From contig CAMAYW010000192.1 of the NCBI GenBank assembly GCA_945862475.1, forward strand, positions 1 to 5,493: a stretch of DNA of 5,493 bases, read 5' to 3'. The notes under the pieces are model-generated. The model was not told the DNA's origin. It searched no databases and saw only the letters and a program-made list of their open reading frames with translations. This DNA is from Bacteriovorax stolpii (GTDB lineage: Bacteria; Bdellovibrionota; Bacteriovoracia; Bacteriovoracales; Bacteriovoracaceae). Positions 1 through 5,493 of the stretch are shown here, piece after piece (the stretch's first letter is position 1; each line of letters begins with the position of its first letter). The position numbers were made by a program, and so were the translations under genes.

Positions 1-1
1 T

Positions 2-535
2 GCTGAAAGAGCAAAACAGGGAATCTTCCTAGGTTTTCAATATCCTATTGAAGTTCCAGGTGTATCTAATTTCACCTTTTTAAAAGAGTCATTCAATCAA
101 ATATGTGAAGCCCAAGGCGTTGAGAAAATGGATGACGAGGCCTTTTTAAAACATCTAAGAACAAAACTTCGCCTTTTGGAGATGAACGAAAGTTTTTTAG
201 AGCGATCTGTAAATGAAGGATTTTCTGGAGGAGAGAAAAAGAAAAATGAAATTTTACAAATGGCAGTTCTAAATCCAAGACTTTCCCTACTAGATGAAAC
301 CGATTCAGGTCTAGATATTGATGCTCTTAAAATTGTTTCAAATGGCGTTAATGCTCTAAAGAATAGATTTAATGCAACCATTCTCGTTACTCACTATCAG
401 CGCCTTCTCGATTATATTATTCCCGACTACGTACACGTCCTTTATAAAGGGAAGATTATCAAATCTGGAGACAAGTCTCTCGCCCTTGAGCTTGAAGAAA
501 AGGGATATGATTGGCTCATCAAGGGACAAGCATGA
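2..535 (+). CDS. sufC: SufC, Fe-S cluster assembly ATPase of the SufBCD complex (5' end missing)
   Basis: SufC is the cytoplasmic ABC-type ATPase that binds SufB and SufD and drives Fe-S cluster assembly on that scaffold. The visible 177 codons are open from the window edge. They show the Q-loop (FQYP, Gln at fragment residue 13), the SufC-typical stretch PIEVPGVSN, the ABC signature SGGEKKKNEILQM (residues 75-87), Walker B LLDE (96-99) with the D-loop SGLD (102-105), and the H-loop VTHYQR (His 131). The C-terminal PDYVHVLYKGKI and GYDWL segments also match SufC closely. The family is about 250 residues long, so some 70 N-terminal residues including Walker A lie upstream. No membrane segment is seen, as expected for a soluble ABC protein. 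The stop codon overlaps the sufD start (ATGA), which implies translational coupling. The signature has Lys where E. coli SufC has Arg (EKKRN), a conservative change. The assignment is near certain; only the start is unseen. Confidence 0.96.
   Translation, partial: AERAKQGIFLGFQYPIEVPGVSNFTFLKESFNQICEAQGVEKMDDEAFLKHLRTKLRLLEMNESFLERSVNEGFSGGEKKKNEILQMAVLNPRLSLLDETDSGLDIDALKIVSNGVNALKNRFNATILVTHYQRLLDYIIPDYVHVLYKGKIIKSGDKSLALELEEKGYDWLIKGQA
521..526 (+). promoter_or_regulatory. Ribosome binding site of sufD
   Basis: AAGGGA lies five bases before the ATG at 532, inside the last codons of sufC. It decides the start. The same frame could be extended to a TTG at 511, but that would overlap sufC by 25 bases and would put the AAGGGA inside the gene. 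Confidence 0.6.
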
Positions 536-1773
536 ACATCGAAACTTTATCCGCTATTGCTGAAAAAAGGTTAGAGCACATCAACGGTAGTCTGTTTGAT
601 TTTCGTAAAAAATATTTAGATCAATTCAAATTGAATGGATTTGGTGAAATCATTAAAGACAGCTACAAATTTACTCATCTTGAAAGTTTTTTCAAAGAAC
701 TATCCTACGCACCTGAAAACTTTGATGCTGAAATTCCGGAATTCAGATCTGACATCCCAACAATTACATTTCTTGATGGAGAATTCTTTGGTTCAGAAAA
801 TTTACAACCGGAAATTTCTATTAAAATGATGAAGTCTCATTTTAATGAAGTGAAAGACTTTATTGATACGACCAATGCCCTTTCACGACTTCATCATGCA
901 TTTCTCTTGGACGGAACTATTATTGAGGTGGCAAGAAATCATCATATTGAAAAACCTATTAGACTCCTTCATATCTTAACAAAATCTACAGTATCAGCGC
1001 CGACAAATATCGTTATTGTCAATTCTAATACGAAGGTATCAATAATTGAGGAAACGAGAGTTCTTGGCGGAACCTCTCATGCACACATTGCTGAGACTTA
1101 CATTAAGGCCAATCAAGGATCAAGTGTAGAGCATATTTCTGTTCTGGTTGAAAATGCAAAAGGGATCAATCACTCTTCTATCACCGCACAGGTCAAACAA
1201 GATGCCTCTTTTAAAAGTGTCTTTATATCTGCTAGCGGAATGATGAACAGGAAAAATTTAACTATTAACCTCAATGCTCCAGGTGCCCATGGGGAGTCCT
1301 ACGCTTTATTTCTGACTAGCTCAGGAGAACATTGTGACATTAACACAGAGATTAATCATCGATGTGAAGACACAACTTCGAATCAAATTTCGAAAGGAAT
1401 TTTAGACGGTGATTCAAAAGGGATTTTCACTGGAAAAATTCATATCCATCCTCGATCTCAAAGAGTCTCTTCAAAACAGCTTAATAAAAACTTATTACTT
1501 TCAAAGTCTGCACAAGTCCATTCACAGCCCCAATTAGAAATTTTTGCAGATGACGTGAAGTGCTCACATGGATCAACGACGGGACAATTATCTGACGATG
1601 AAGTTTTTTATTTTGAATCGAGAGGAATTCCAAAGAACAGAGCGAGAAACATTCTCGCATTAGGATTTGGGCTAGAGATTGTTCAGAAAATTGAAAATAA
1701 TTTTTCTCGAAAGCATATCGATGACATCGTAAAAAACAAACTGAATGAAAAATTTTCAATCGGACATTTATGA
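532..1773 (+). CDS. sufD: SufD, Fe-S cluster assembly scaffold subunit
   Basis: SufD pairs with SufB and the SufC ATPase to form the SufBCD complex, where Fe-S clusters are built. The protein is 413 residues, close to E. coli SufD (423). An N-terminal helical part contains YKFTHLESFF (around residue 44), the position of the family's 'W/YK.T.L' motif. It is followed by the long beta-helix core typical of the SufB/SufD family. The diagnostic C-terminal block VKCSHGSTTGQL contains Cys344 and His346, equivalent to the conserved Cys358/His360 region at the SufB-SufD interface in E. coli. FYFESRGI, matching the family's FYLRSRGI, comes next. The absence of the many extra residues of SufB and the position between sufC and sufS favour SufD over SufB. 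The ATG overlaps the sufC stop by ATGA and the stop overlaps the sufS ATG in the same way, so the three genes are probably translated in coupled fashion. Confidence 0.94.
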   Translation: MNIETLSAIAEKRLEHINGSLFDFRKKYLDQFKLNGFGEIIKDSYKFTHLESFFKELSYAPENFDAEIPEFRSDIPTITFLDGEFFGSENLQPEISIKMMKSHFNEVKDFIDTTNALSRLHHAFLLDGTIIEVARNHHIEKPIRLLHILTKSTVSAPTNIVIVNSNTKVSIIEETRVLGGTSHAHIAETYIKANQGSSVEHISVLVENAKGINHSSITAQVKQDASFKSVFISASGMMNRKNLTINLNAPGAHGESYALFLTSSGEHCDINTEINHRCEDTTSNQISKGILDGDSKGIFTGKIHIHPRSQRVSSKQLNKNLLLSKSAQVHSQPQLEIFADDVKCSHGSTTGQLSDDEVFYFESRGIPKNRARNILALGFGLEIVQKIENNFSRKHIDDIVKNKLNEKFSIGHL

Positions 1774-2993
1774 TTAATATTGAACATAATATCCTGAGGA
1801 AAGATTTTCCCTGCGCTGATCAGATCATTAACGGCAAGAGGCTTGCCTATCTTGACAGTGCTGCAACGACATTAAAGCCTCAATGTGTGATAGATGAAGT
1901 CAAAAAACACTACACCAATGAAACATCTAATATTCATAGAGGTCTTTATTGGCTCTCTGAAAACGCTACTTCAAAATTTGAAGCAACAAGAGATAAAATT
2001 TCAAATTTTATCAACTCACCGGACAGATCTCAAATTATTTTCACAAAAGGGACAACTGAGTCCGTTAATCTGGTGGCCCAGTCTTATGCAAGACACTTTC
2101 TAAATAAAGGTGACACGATTCTACTTTCTCAAATGGAGCATCATTCAAATATTGTTCCTTGGCAATTGGTTGCTGAAGAAAAGGGAATAACGATCAAGGT
2201 TATTCCAATCAATGAAAAGGGTGAGATCATTTTAGAGGAGTATCAAAAACTTTTGACATCGGATGTGAAACTCGTTTCTGTTGTTTATATTTCAAATGCC
2301 TTAGGAACGATTAATCCCATCAAAGAAATGATTAAACTTGCTCATGACGTTAATGCTAAATTTTTCGTGGATGCGGCCCAAGCGGTCTCTCACTTAAAAA
2401 TAGATGTTCAAGATTTGGATGCTGATTTTCTTGCCTTTTCTGGCCATAAAATGTTCGCTCCTACTGGAGTTGGTGTTTTATATGGGAAACTTGAACTTTT
2501 AAACTCCATGCCCCCTTATCAGGGTGGTGGAGATATGATTGATGTTGTTACGTTTGAAAAAACAACCTTCAACAATCTTCCTCATAAATTTGAAGCTGGA
2601 ACACCTCCCATATCTGCTGTTATTGGACTCGGCATTGCAGTTGATTACATTAACACCATTGGGCTCGATAAGATTCATTCCTTTGAAACAGATCTACTCA
2701 ATTATGGAACGAATAAGTTGAAATCAATCGATGGACTAAGGATTTATGGAGAAGCAAAGTTAAAGACCTCTGTGATTTCTTTCTCGTTAGGTGACATCCA
2801 TCCTCATGATATTGCCTCCCTTATTGATAAGGAAGGAATTGCGATTAGAACTGGTCACCATTGCACCCAACCTTTAATGAAATTTTTTAAGGTGCCTGCC
2901 ACCTGCAGGGCCTCTTTTTCAATTTACACGAACCAAGAAGATATTGATCAACTTTATAAAGCACTAATAAAAGTTAAAAAAATTTTCGAATAG
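1770..2993 (+). CDS. sufS: SufS, group II cysteine desulfurase (PLP-dependent)
   Basis: SufS removes sulfur from L-cysteine, giving alanine and an enzyme-bound persulfide that feeds Fe-S assembly. The 407 residues match the E. coli SufS length (406) and its landmarks. The N-terminal YLDSAATTLKP is typical of the family. His124 in MEHHSN stacks on PLP, Asp201 in DAAQAV pairs with the pyridine nitrogen, and Lys227 in SGHKMFAPTG forms the PLP Schiff base. Cys365 in RTGHHCTQPL is the catalytic persulfide cysteine. The short loop around Cys365 and the RTGHHC motif mark group II (SufS/CsdA) rather than IscS/NifS. Homologous roles of these residues are known from the family; their presence is read directly here. 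The start ATG overlaps the sufD stop (ATGA) and lacks a strong Shine-Dalgarno (only CGGA about seven bases upstream), so coupled translation is likely. No SufE or SufU partner is encoded in the window. Confidence 0.96.
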   Translation: MINIEHNILRKDFPCADQIINGKRLAYLDSAATTLKPQCVIDEVKKHYTNETSNIHRGLYWLSENATSKFEATRDKISNFINSPDRSQIIFTKGTTESVNLVAQSYARHFLNKGDTILLSQMEHHSNIVPWQLVAEEKGITIKVIPINEKGEIILEEYQKLLTSDVKLVSVVYISNALGTINPIKEMIKLAHDVNAKFFVDAAQAVSHLKIDVQDLDADFLAFSGHKMFAPTGVGVLYGKLELLNSMPPYQGGGDMIDVVTFEKTTFNNLPHKFEAGTPPISAVIGLGIAVDYINTIGLDKIHSFETDLLNYGTNKLKSIDGLRIYGEAKLKTSVISFSLGDIHPHDIASLIDKEGIAIRTGHHCTQPLMKFFKVPATCRASFSIYTNQEDIDQLYKALIKVKKIFE

Positions 2994-2996
2994 GAA
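2992..2996 (+). promoter_or_regulatory. Ribosome binding site of the nfu gene
   Basis: AGGAA overlaps the sufS TAG stop codon and lies five bases before the ATG at 3002. This placement lets ribosomes finishing sufS start the next gene. Confidence 0.55.
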
Positions 2997-3001
2997 TATT
3001 T

Positions 3002-3556
3002 ATGGACATCGTCGTACAGCCCACCCCAAACCCAAATGCGCTTAAATTCATCTTAGGTCAAGACGTTAAGACAGACGGAAAAGTCTCCTTCAAAACACCT
3101 CAAGATTGTAAGGATATTCCATTGGCTGCAGCACTCTTTGATTTACGTGGAGTTGATCAGATTCACTTTTTTCAAAATGTTATTACGGTAAGTAAGTTTA
3201 GTTTTGAAGAATGGGATAATTTAGAGCCTGCAGTACAAACTTGTATTGAGAGCTTTATCGAAGATCATGATCCTCATTTTAAAACGTTCGATCCAGAAGC
3301 GGACCGAAGAGCGAACCTCTCACCTGAACTTCGACAGATTGAAGAGATTTTAGATAAAAGAATTCGTCCAGGACTTCAAGGTGATGGTGGGGATTTAGCG
3401 GTCAAAGAATTCAAAGAGAATGTCCTTATTGTTAAATATCAAGGGGCATGTGGAACTTGTCCAAGTTCTACAACTGGAACCCTTGAAGCTATAAGATCTA
3501 TTTTAAGGGATGAATTTAATCCACAGATCGAGGTCTATCTTGCGCCTGACCTTTAA
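3002..3556 (+). CDS. NFU1-like Fe-S cluster carrier (Nfu_N plus NifU C-terminal domain)
   Basis: This 184-residue protein has two domains. Residues 1 to about 88 are an Nfu_N (scaffold Nfu/NifU N-terminal) domain, shown by VQPTPNPNALKFILG near the start, LFDLRGVDQIHFF and the ITVSKFSFEEWDNL block. Residues about 108-180 are a NifU-like domain with IRPGLQGDGGD (121-131) and the cluster-binding CGTC motif (Cys150, Cys153), followed by SSTTGTLE. This is the architecture of mitochondrial and alphaproteobacterial NFU1, not of E. coli NfuA, whose N-terminus is a degenerate A-type carrier domain. Such proteins bind a [4Fe-4S] cluster across a dimer via CxxC and pass it to target enzymes. It starts 8 bases after the sufS stop with a clear AGGAA site, so it is the last gene of the suf operon. 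Its role as carrier for SUF is inferred from family and position. It could be named nfu; I do not assign nfuA because the N-terminal domain differs. Confidence 0.92.
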   Translation: MDIVVQPTPNPNALKFILGQDVKTDGKVSFKTPQDCKDIPLAAALFDLRGVDQIHFFQNVITVSKFSFEEWDNLEPAVQTCIESFIEDHDPHFKTFDPEADRRANLSPELRQIEEILDKRIRPGLQGDGGDLAVKEFKENVLIVKYQGACGTCPSSTTGTLEAIRSILRDEFNPQIEVYLAPDL

Positions 3557-3584
3557 CAAAGCTTAGCAGTCAAGATTTTTACCC

Positions 3585-3612
3585 TTGGATTTTTTCAAAA
3601 TTACTAGATAAT
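3585..3612 (+). promoter_or_regulatory. Possible sigma-70-type promoter for the FHA gene
   Basis: TTGGAT (3585-3590) and GATAAT (3607-3612) are separated by 16 bases in the 85-base gap after nfu. Transcription would start near 3619, leaving a short leader with AAAGGT (3628-3633) before the GTG at 3642. In AT-rich DNA such matches arise easily, so read-through from the suf operon remains possible. Confidence 0.3.
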
Positions 3613-3641
3613 GATCTTATAGTAATCAAAGGTTAACCATC

Positions 3642-4190
3642 GTGCTTGGACCGATAAGATTATCTTTAAAATCATCTACGAAGTATTTCACCTACTTTCC
3701 TGAAGAAGAAATCTCTTCAGTTAAGATAGGAAGATCCCTTCGATGTGAATTTTCTGTTCCTCTTGAGGACTTATCGAGGGAACATTGTCTTTTTGAAATC
3801 ATTGATGGTGAATATTTTCTAACGGATTTAAAAAGCAGTAATGGAGTCTGGGTTAATCAAGTACGAATTGGGCCTGACAAAAAAACGAAAGTAACCCCTT
3901 CTAGTCTCATCGTTTTAGCAAACATTTATACCTTAACCATTAACCCGACTGAGATCATTTCAAAATCTGAAACAGCAACTACCAAAAACGTAGATCGAGA
4001 AATTGATACGGTCAGTTTTCAACTTGATTATCCCGTTGATAAGAAAAAGAAGATAAAAAAGGCACCGGAAATAGTGGCCGAGGAAGCGGTAGAGAAAAAA
4101 CCTTCTGTTAGTCGAGAAATGGTGATTATGTTTTTAGGTTTTTTAGGGATTTGTATCTACCTTCTCTACGAATTCGCATCAGGAAACTAA
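3642..4190 (+). CDS. Small tail-anchored FHA-domain protein
   Basis: The 182-residue product has a forkhead-associated (FHA) domain at residues about 5-105. FHA domains bind phosphothreonine peptides. The expected conserved residues are present: Gly30-Arg31 (IGRS), Ser45-Arg46 and His48 (LSREH), and Asp62 with Asn67-Gly68 and Asn72 (TDLKSSNGVWVN), so the phosphopeptide site looks intact. A charged Lys/Glu-rich linker (about 130-158, with KKKKIKK and VEKK) leads to one hydrophobic segment at about 160-176 (MVIMFLGFLGICIYLLY) and a six-residue tail. No signal peptide is seen. The likely topology is cytoplasmic FHA with a C-terminal membrane anchor. The start is GTG: an in-frame stop lies at 3612-3614, no ATG falls between, and AAAGGT lies eight bases upstream. 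The specific function is unknown. A partner Ser/Thr kinase, secretion system or cyclase is not visible here. Being next to suf gives no clear functional link. Confidence 0.85.
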   Translation: MLGPIRLSLKSSTKYFTYFPEEEISSVKIGRSLRCEFSVPLEDLSREHCLFEIIDGEYFLTDLKSSNGVWVNQVRIGPDKKTKVTPSSLIVLANIYTLTINPTEIISKSETATTKNVDREIDTVSFQLDYPVDKKKKIKKAPEIVAEEAVEKKPSVSREMVIMFLGFLGICIYLLYEFASGN

Positions 4191-4191
4191 A

Positions 4192-5079
4192 TTACCATTC
4201 TCTAGGTTTATAGTATTCCCACATTTTTTCATGAACTGATCCTGGCCGAGGTTTAAATTGATAACTAAACTTACATCTTGCCGGAAGAGAAATGAGAATT
4301 GAATCCACTCTGCCATTTGTTTTCAACCCAAAGAGGGTTCCCCTATCGTGCAGCAGATTAAATTCAACATATCGACCTCTCCTATGGAGCATAAAATCCT
4401 CATCTTCTTGATCCCAGTTTTCAGAGATTCTTTTTTTTACTATCGGAAAATAGGACTCGATAAAATGATTTGAAAGATCAAAGACTTCGCCCATATCTTT
4501 GGAAATATCTCCCGAATTATAATGGTCAAAAAAGATTCCACCGATTCCGCGCATCTCTAATCCCCGATGGTGGTTATTGAAGTAATCATCGCAAGTTTTT
4601 TTCATCTCATTATATTTTGAACCTGCTGCCTTTTTCCACACACCGTGGAAATAAGAAAAATCATCTTCAAAAGGGAAATAAGGTGTGAGATCTGCTCCGC
4701 CCCCGAACCAAAACTTATCACCTTGATGGATCATTCGAAAATTGGCATGAACGGTTGGCACTTTGGGATTCATAGGATGAATAATGAGAGAAATCCCCGC
4801 CGCCCACATTTCATCTCCAGTTCCCTGAAGATGCTTTGCAAATTGAGGATCAATCTTTCCAAATACGCAGGATGTATTCACGCCAGCATTTTCGATAAGC
4901 TTTCCGGTAAAAGCTCTCGTAATACCGCCACCGCCTTCATTTCCAGCATGATCATGTCTAGTCCAAAGGTCCTCGTTAATAGCAATGAAAGGGTCTAAAA
5001 GCCTTATTTCTTGAGTGATTTTGTCCTGCAAGTCTTTTACGTGACGATGAAATAATTCTTTTTTTTCCGTTAAATTCAT
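4192..5079 (-). CDS. hemF: HemF, oxygen-dependent coproporphyrinogen III oxidase
   Basis: HemF carries out the aerobic oxidative decarboxylation of coproporphyrinogen III to protoporphyrinogen IX in heme synthesis, in the cytoplasm. The 295 residues match the family (about 300). Recognisable blocks are GNEGGGGITRAF (46-57), the HPMNPKVPTVHANFR motif (101-115), WFGGGADLTPYF (124-135), CDDYF (163-167) with HHRGLEMRGIGGIFFD (170-185), RRGRYVEFNLLHDRGT (233-248) with FGLKTNGR (250-257), and the PREW C-terminus. Histidines at 101, 111, 145 and 171 appear to correspond to those implicated in metal or substrate handling in E. coli HemF. The start chosen is the ATG at 5079, four to five bases from GGGAGA. 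A GTG at 5124 (15 residues longer) and an ATG at 5100 lack ribosome sites, and the added residues match nothing in the family. Near residue 266 the usual SLPP and following Trp are SLPA and Phe271, mild changes. It is transcribed towards the FHA gene, away from the CHASE2 gene. Confidence 0.96.
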   Translation of the reverse strand: MNLTEKKELFHRHVKDLQDKITQEIRLLDPFIAINEDLWTRHDHAGNEGGGGITRAFTGKLIENAGVNTSCVFGKIDPQFAKHLQGTGDEMWAAGISLIIHPMNPKVPTVHANFRMIHQGDKFWFGGGADLTPYFPFEDDFSYFHGVWKKAAGSKYNEMKKTCDDYFNNHHRGLEMRGIGGIFFDHYNSGDISKDMGEVFDLSNHFIESYFPIVKKRISENWDQEDEDFMLHRRGRYVEFNLLHDRGTLFGLKTNGRVDSILISLPARCKFSYQFKPRPGSVHEKMWEYYKPREW

Positions 5080-5083
5080 AAAG

Positions 5084-5089
5084 TCTCCC
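5084..5089 (-). promoter_or_regulatory. Ribosome binding site of hemF
   Basis: Read on the minus strand, GGGAGA ends four bases before the ATG at 5079. It is the strongest Shine-Dalgarno match in the window and fixes the hemF start over the GTG at 5124. Confidence 0.7.
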
Positions 5090-5151
5090 AAGCATTTCAT
5101 CGAAAAGTCATCTGTACGTGACACAAGAACAATATCACAAGAGTTATATGG

Positions 5152-5166
5152 ACTCTAGTCTTGAGT
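5152..5166. repeat. Imperfect 15-bp palindrome in the hemF / CHASE2 divergent intergenic region
   Basis: ACTCTAGTCTTGAGT pairs with its own reverse complement at six of seven positions around a central T. It lies about 73 bases before the hemF start and 47 bases before the CHASE2 gene start, a place where an operator could sit. It matches no regulator site I recognise, and one such dyad in a region of this size could easily occur by chance. The rest of the 133-base intergenic region shows no convincing promoter on either strand: TTGAGT at 5161 has no well-spaced -10 partner, and GTGACA at 5118 is 21 bases from TATATG. Confidence 0.2.
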
Positions 5167-5200
5167 TTTCACGCAGAGCCTAAATTAAAGACACCATAAC

Positions 5201-5205
5201 AGAGG
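5201..5205 (+). promoter_or_regulatory. Ribosome binding site of the CHASE2 gene
   Basis: AGAGG lies seven bases before a TTG at 5213. It supports TTG as the start: an in-frame TAA at 5186-5188 closes the frame upstream, and the first in-frame ATG (5282) would fall inside the membrane segment. Confidence 0.55.
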
Positions 5206-5212
5206 TCAGTCA

Positions 5213-5493
5213 TTGATTAGAAAATATATCGCCAAATCATACAGACAAATAACTCTCATTCTTATCTTTATCTTTGCGGTTATGTGCATTCTCACATCTA
5301 CCATTCGCCCCACTGAAATTGATCAAAAAAATATCATCGATAAAATCCTAGCTTTTACTCTCAACTATACAAGGTCTTTTGAAGAGAGATTTTATGACTA
5401 TCGAATGAAGGCCACCGTTGATCCGAAATTTAAAAGTAAAGAAATAACTCTTATTACGATTGATGATTATTCACTTCAAAAAATAGGATCATG
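5213..5493 (+). CDS. CHASE2-domain membrane sensor protein (N-terminal fragment, runs off the window)
   Basis: Ninety-three complete codons are visible and the frame is still open at the window end. The N-terminus has positive residues (MIRKYIAKSYRQ) followed by one hydrophobic segment at about residues 13-31, consistent with a signal anchor. After it comes what looks like the start of a CHASE2 domain: ERFYDYRMK resembles the family's 'lE.r.yDlR.r' opening, and ITLITIDDYSLQKIGS (78-93) matches its 'iviv.iDd.Sl..lG.W' strand. The final two bases, TG, fit the usual Trp. CHASE2 is a predicted extracytoplasmic sensing domain, usually followed by transmembrane helices and then a nucleotide cyclase, histidine kinase, Ser/Thr kinase or GGDEF output. 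The output here lies outside the window, so cyclase or kinase cannot be chosen. The TTG start is supported by AGAGG at the right distance. The gene is divergent from hemF with 133 bases between start codons. Domain identity is likely but rests on a partial match. Confidence 0.75.
   Translation, partial: MIRKYIAKSYRQITLILIFIFAVMCILTSTIRPTEIDQKNIIDKILAFTLNYTRSFEERFYDYRMKATVDPKFKSKEITLITIDDYSLQKIGS

Noticed and set aside
97..381. Minus-strand open frames of 61 and 94 codons
   Set aside because: They lie opposite sufC, whose conserved motifs fully account for this stretch. The translations are low-complexity (Phe/Ser/Lys-rich) and resemble no family.
511..531. Extended sufD start at TTG 511
   Set aside because: It would overlap sufC by 25 bases and place the AAGGGA site inside the gene. 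The ATG at 532 has correct spacing and the standard ATGA coupling.
1481..1759. Minus-strand open frame of 92 codons
   Set aside because: It lies opposite the conserved C-terminal core of sufD, has no recognisable protein and no independent evidence.
3571..3595. Possible intrinsic terminator after nfu (CAAG, nine-base loop, CTTG, then a T-run)
   Set aside because: The stem is only four base pairs with a large loop, too weak for a convincing terminator. The same bases also fall in the candidate promoter.
3631..3638. Eight-base palindrome GGTTAACC before the FHA start
   Set aside because: It is too short to mean much, and part of it is explained by the AAAGGT ribosome site.
4645..4998. Plus-strand open frame of 117 codons
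   Set aside because: It lies opposite the most conserved part of hemF. The length reflects codon bias of the real gene, and the translation is not protein-like for any family I know.

Overview
The window is AT-rich bacterial DNA with strong Shine-Dalgarno sites and tightly packed genes. It holds the 3' part of a SUF iron-sulfur cluster operon, a small membrane-anchored FHA protein gene, an aerobic coproporphyrinogen oxidase gene (hemF) on the opposite strand, and the 5' end of a CHASE2-type membrane sensor gene. Low GC, an oxygen-dependent heme step, SUF with an Nfu carrier, FHA and CHASE2 proteins together suggest an aerobic Gram-negative bacterium. Something like the Bacteriovorax/Halobacteriovorax/Peredibacter group (Bdellovibrionota) would fit. 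That placement is inference from gene content and base composition; no rRNA or other marker is present.

Layout. Positions 2-535 (+) carry the last 177 codons of sufC, the SUF ATPase, cut by the window edge. sufD (532-1773) and sufS (1770-2993) each overlap the previous stop codon by ATGA. An NFU1-like gene (3002-3556) follows after 8 bases. These four genes read as one translationally coupled operon; sufB would be expected just upstream. An 85-base gap with a possible promoter precedes a GTG-started gene (3642-4190) for a 182-residue protein with an N-terminal FHA domain and a C-terminal transmembrane anchor. hemF (4192-5079, -) converges on it with one base between the two stop codons. A 133-base divergent intergenic region (5080-5212) separates hemF from a TTG-started reading frame (5213 to the window end, +) with an N-terminal membrane segment and the start of a CHASE2 domain.

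How the genes work together. SufS takes sulfur from cysteine, the SufBCD complex assembles Fe-S clusters using SufC ATPase, and the Nfu protein probably carries clusters to target enzymes. HemF supplies heme. The SUF and hemF genes therefore both concern iron cofactors, although they lie on opposite strands and nothing seen here shows shared control. The FHA and CHASE2 proteins look like signalling parts unrelated to cofactor synthesis.

No RNA gene, mobile element, CRISPR array or convincing intrinsic terminator was seen. The core genes are ordinary. The least explained items are the tail-anchored FHA protein and the truncated CHASE2 protein.
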